Positions 16,249-16,493 of a stretch of DNA of 16,493 nucleotides are shown here, one piece after another. Each line of letters opens with the position of its first letter. Position 1 is the first letter of the stretch. The notes below the pieces were generated by a model. It saw only the letters and a program-made list of their open reading frames with translations. It made no database searches and was not told the DNA's origin. The DNA comes from Bacteroidota bacterium (GTDB taxonomy: Bacteria; Bacteroidota; Ignavibacteria; Ignavibacteriales; Ignavibacteriaceae), in the NCBI GenBank assembly GCA_030706105.1, contig JAUZPC010000021.1:1-16493 (forward strand), in the 5' to 3' direction. Position numbers and translations under genes: made by a program.

Positions 16249-16386
16249 AAGGTGTCAAAATGACTTCAAAACGATAAAATCCGGCATGAAAATCTGGAAA
16301 AACGGCCTCTGGAAATGTTCAAAACAATATGAAATAAAATACTATAACGTATTATAATATATAAAGATAATCGCATTCGCATAATC
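16160..16386. repeat. Second inverted repeat interleaved with the palindromic element
   Basis: GATTATGCGAA at 16160-16170 has its exact reverse complement TTCGCATAATC at 16376-16386. The left arm lies inside the element at 16084-16248 and the right arm lies outside it, so the two pairs of arms interleave. The arms share an ATGCGA(A)GTG-like wording with the first repeat, suggesting several copies of one ancestral motif. The right arm is next to a tandem TCGCAT doublet (16371-16382). Confidence 0.4.
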
Positions 16387-16395
16387 TTAAACAGT

Positions 16396-16406
16396 AAAAG
16401 GAGGTG
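16396..16406 (+). other. Orphan perfect Shine-Dalgarno sequence
   Basis: AAAAGGAGGTG is a full complement to the 16S rRNA 3' end, far stronger than the sites before the genes in this window. No ATG, GTG or TTG follows within the normal 5-12 bases; the next codons run into TAG and TAA. A weak hairpin TGCAA ... TTGCA follows. It could be the remains of a lost gene start, a site in a non-coding RNA, or chance. Confidence 0.3.
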
Positions 16407-16493
16407 CAATTTTTTAGTAATTAATTTTGCATCTGATTGTAAAGACTAAAAAAGATAATGCTTTAGAGGGGCTTTATTTGAGCCGAATTTGGC

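Larger units (their letters stand above)
15812..16493. other. 680-base gene-free, repeat-rich region at the right edge
   Basis: No reading frame here resembles a protein gene; the longest open stretches are about 50 codons without a start. The left part (15812-15900) is purine-rich and must contain the uvrC promoter. The rest holds a small hairpin ATACC-CGGC-GGTAT (16036-16049), a MITE-like imperfect palindrome (16084-16248), a second interleaved inverted repeat (16160-16386) and an unattached perfect Shine-Dalgarno (16396-16406). The last bases (GGCT 16470-16473 with AGCC 16481-16484) form another small hairpin cut near the window end. It may be the edge of a mobile or repeat-rich region continuing to the right. 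Confidence 0.55.

Noticed and set aside
16084..16386. Integron attC-like sites
   Set aside because: The arms do not contain the RYYYAAC and GTTRRRY core sequences, and no integrase or cassette gene is in the window.

Overview
The window is AT-rich bacterial chromosome with compact, short-spaced genes, weak or absent Shine-Dalgarno sequences at several starts, soluble multi-domain hybrid histidine kinases, a DUF6600-type Trp-rich exported protein and a small bacterial SRP RNA without an Alu domain. Together these suggest the Bacteroidota/Chlorobiota/Ignavibacteria neighbourhood. This is inference from gene style, not from a marker gene, and the phylum is uncertain.

Layout from left to right. 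(1) 1-498 is the 3' end of a sensor histidine kinase cut by the window edge. (2) 529-1665 (-) is a PLP-dependent cystathionine gamma-synthase/lyase family enzyme. It is divergent from an exported Trp-rich protein with a long Asn/Arg/Thr/Lys/Glu-rich tail (1835-3205, +), which ends at a strong bidirectional hairpin terminator. (3) On the minus strand an isocitrate/isopropylmalate-type dehydrogenase (4996-3818) is followed after 12 bases by an HD-domain-like protein (3805-3272) whose HD-motif histidine is Ile. (4) A 408-base AT-rich gap with a perfect 12-bp palindrome leads to a 996-residue hybrid kinase (PAS-GAF-HisKA-HATPase-REC-REC-HPt, 5408-8398, +), followed by the SRP RNA gene (8480-8565, +). 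(5) Convergent to the SRP RNA is a two-gene minus-strand unit: an unrecognised probable lipoprotein (10248-9082), then a SixA-like phosphohistidine phosphatase (9062-8571). (6) Divergent from the lipoprotein is a second hybrid kinase with four PAS domains and one REC (10332-13004, +). (7) An exported L,D-transpeptidase (13891-13043) and uvrC (15811-13991) lie on the minus strand. (8) The last 680 bases (15812-16493) hold no convincing gene. They contain several inverted repeats, including a MITE-like imperfect palindrome.

The main theme is phosphorelay signalling: three kinases in 13 kb, plus a phosphohistidine phosphatase 173 bases from the only HPt domain in the window. No separate DNA-binding response regulator is encoded here, so outputs must lie elsewhere. 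The other genes are metabolic (trans-sulfuration, a beta-decarboxylating dehydrogenase), cell-envelope (L,D-transpeptidase, Trp-rich protein, lipoprotein) or housekeeping (uvrC, SRP RNA). I found no CRISPR array, tRNA, rRNA, prophage or intact transposase. The least explained sequence is the repeat-rich right end.
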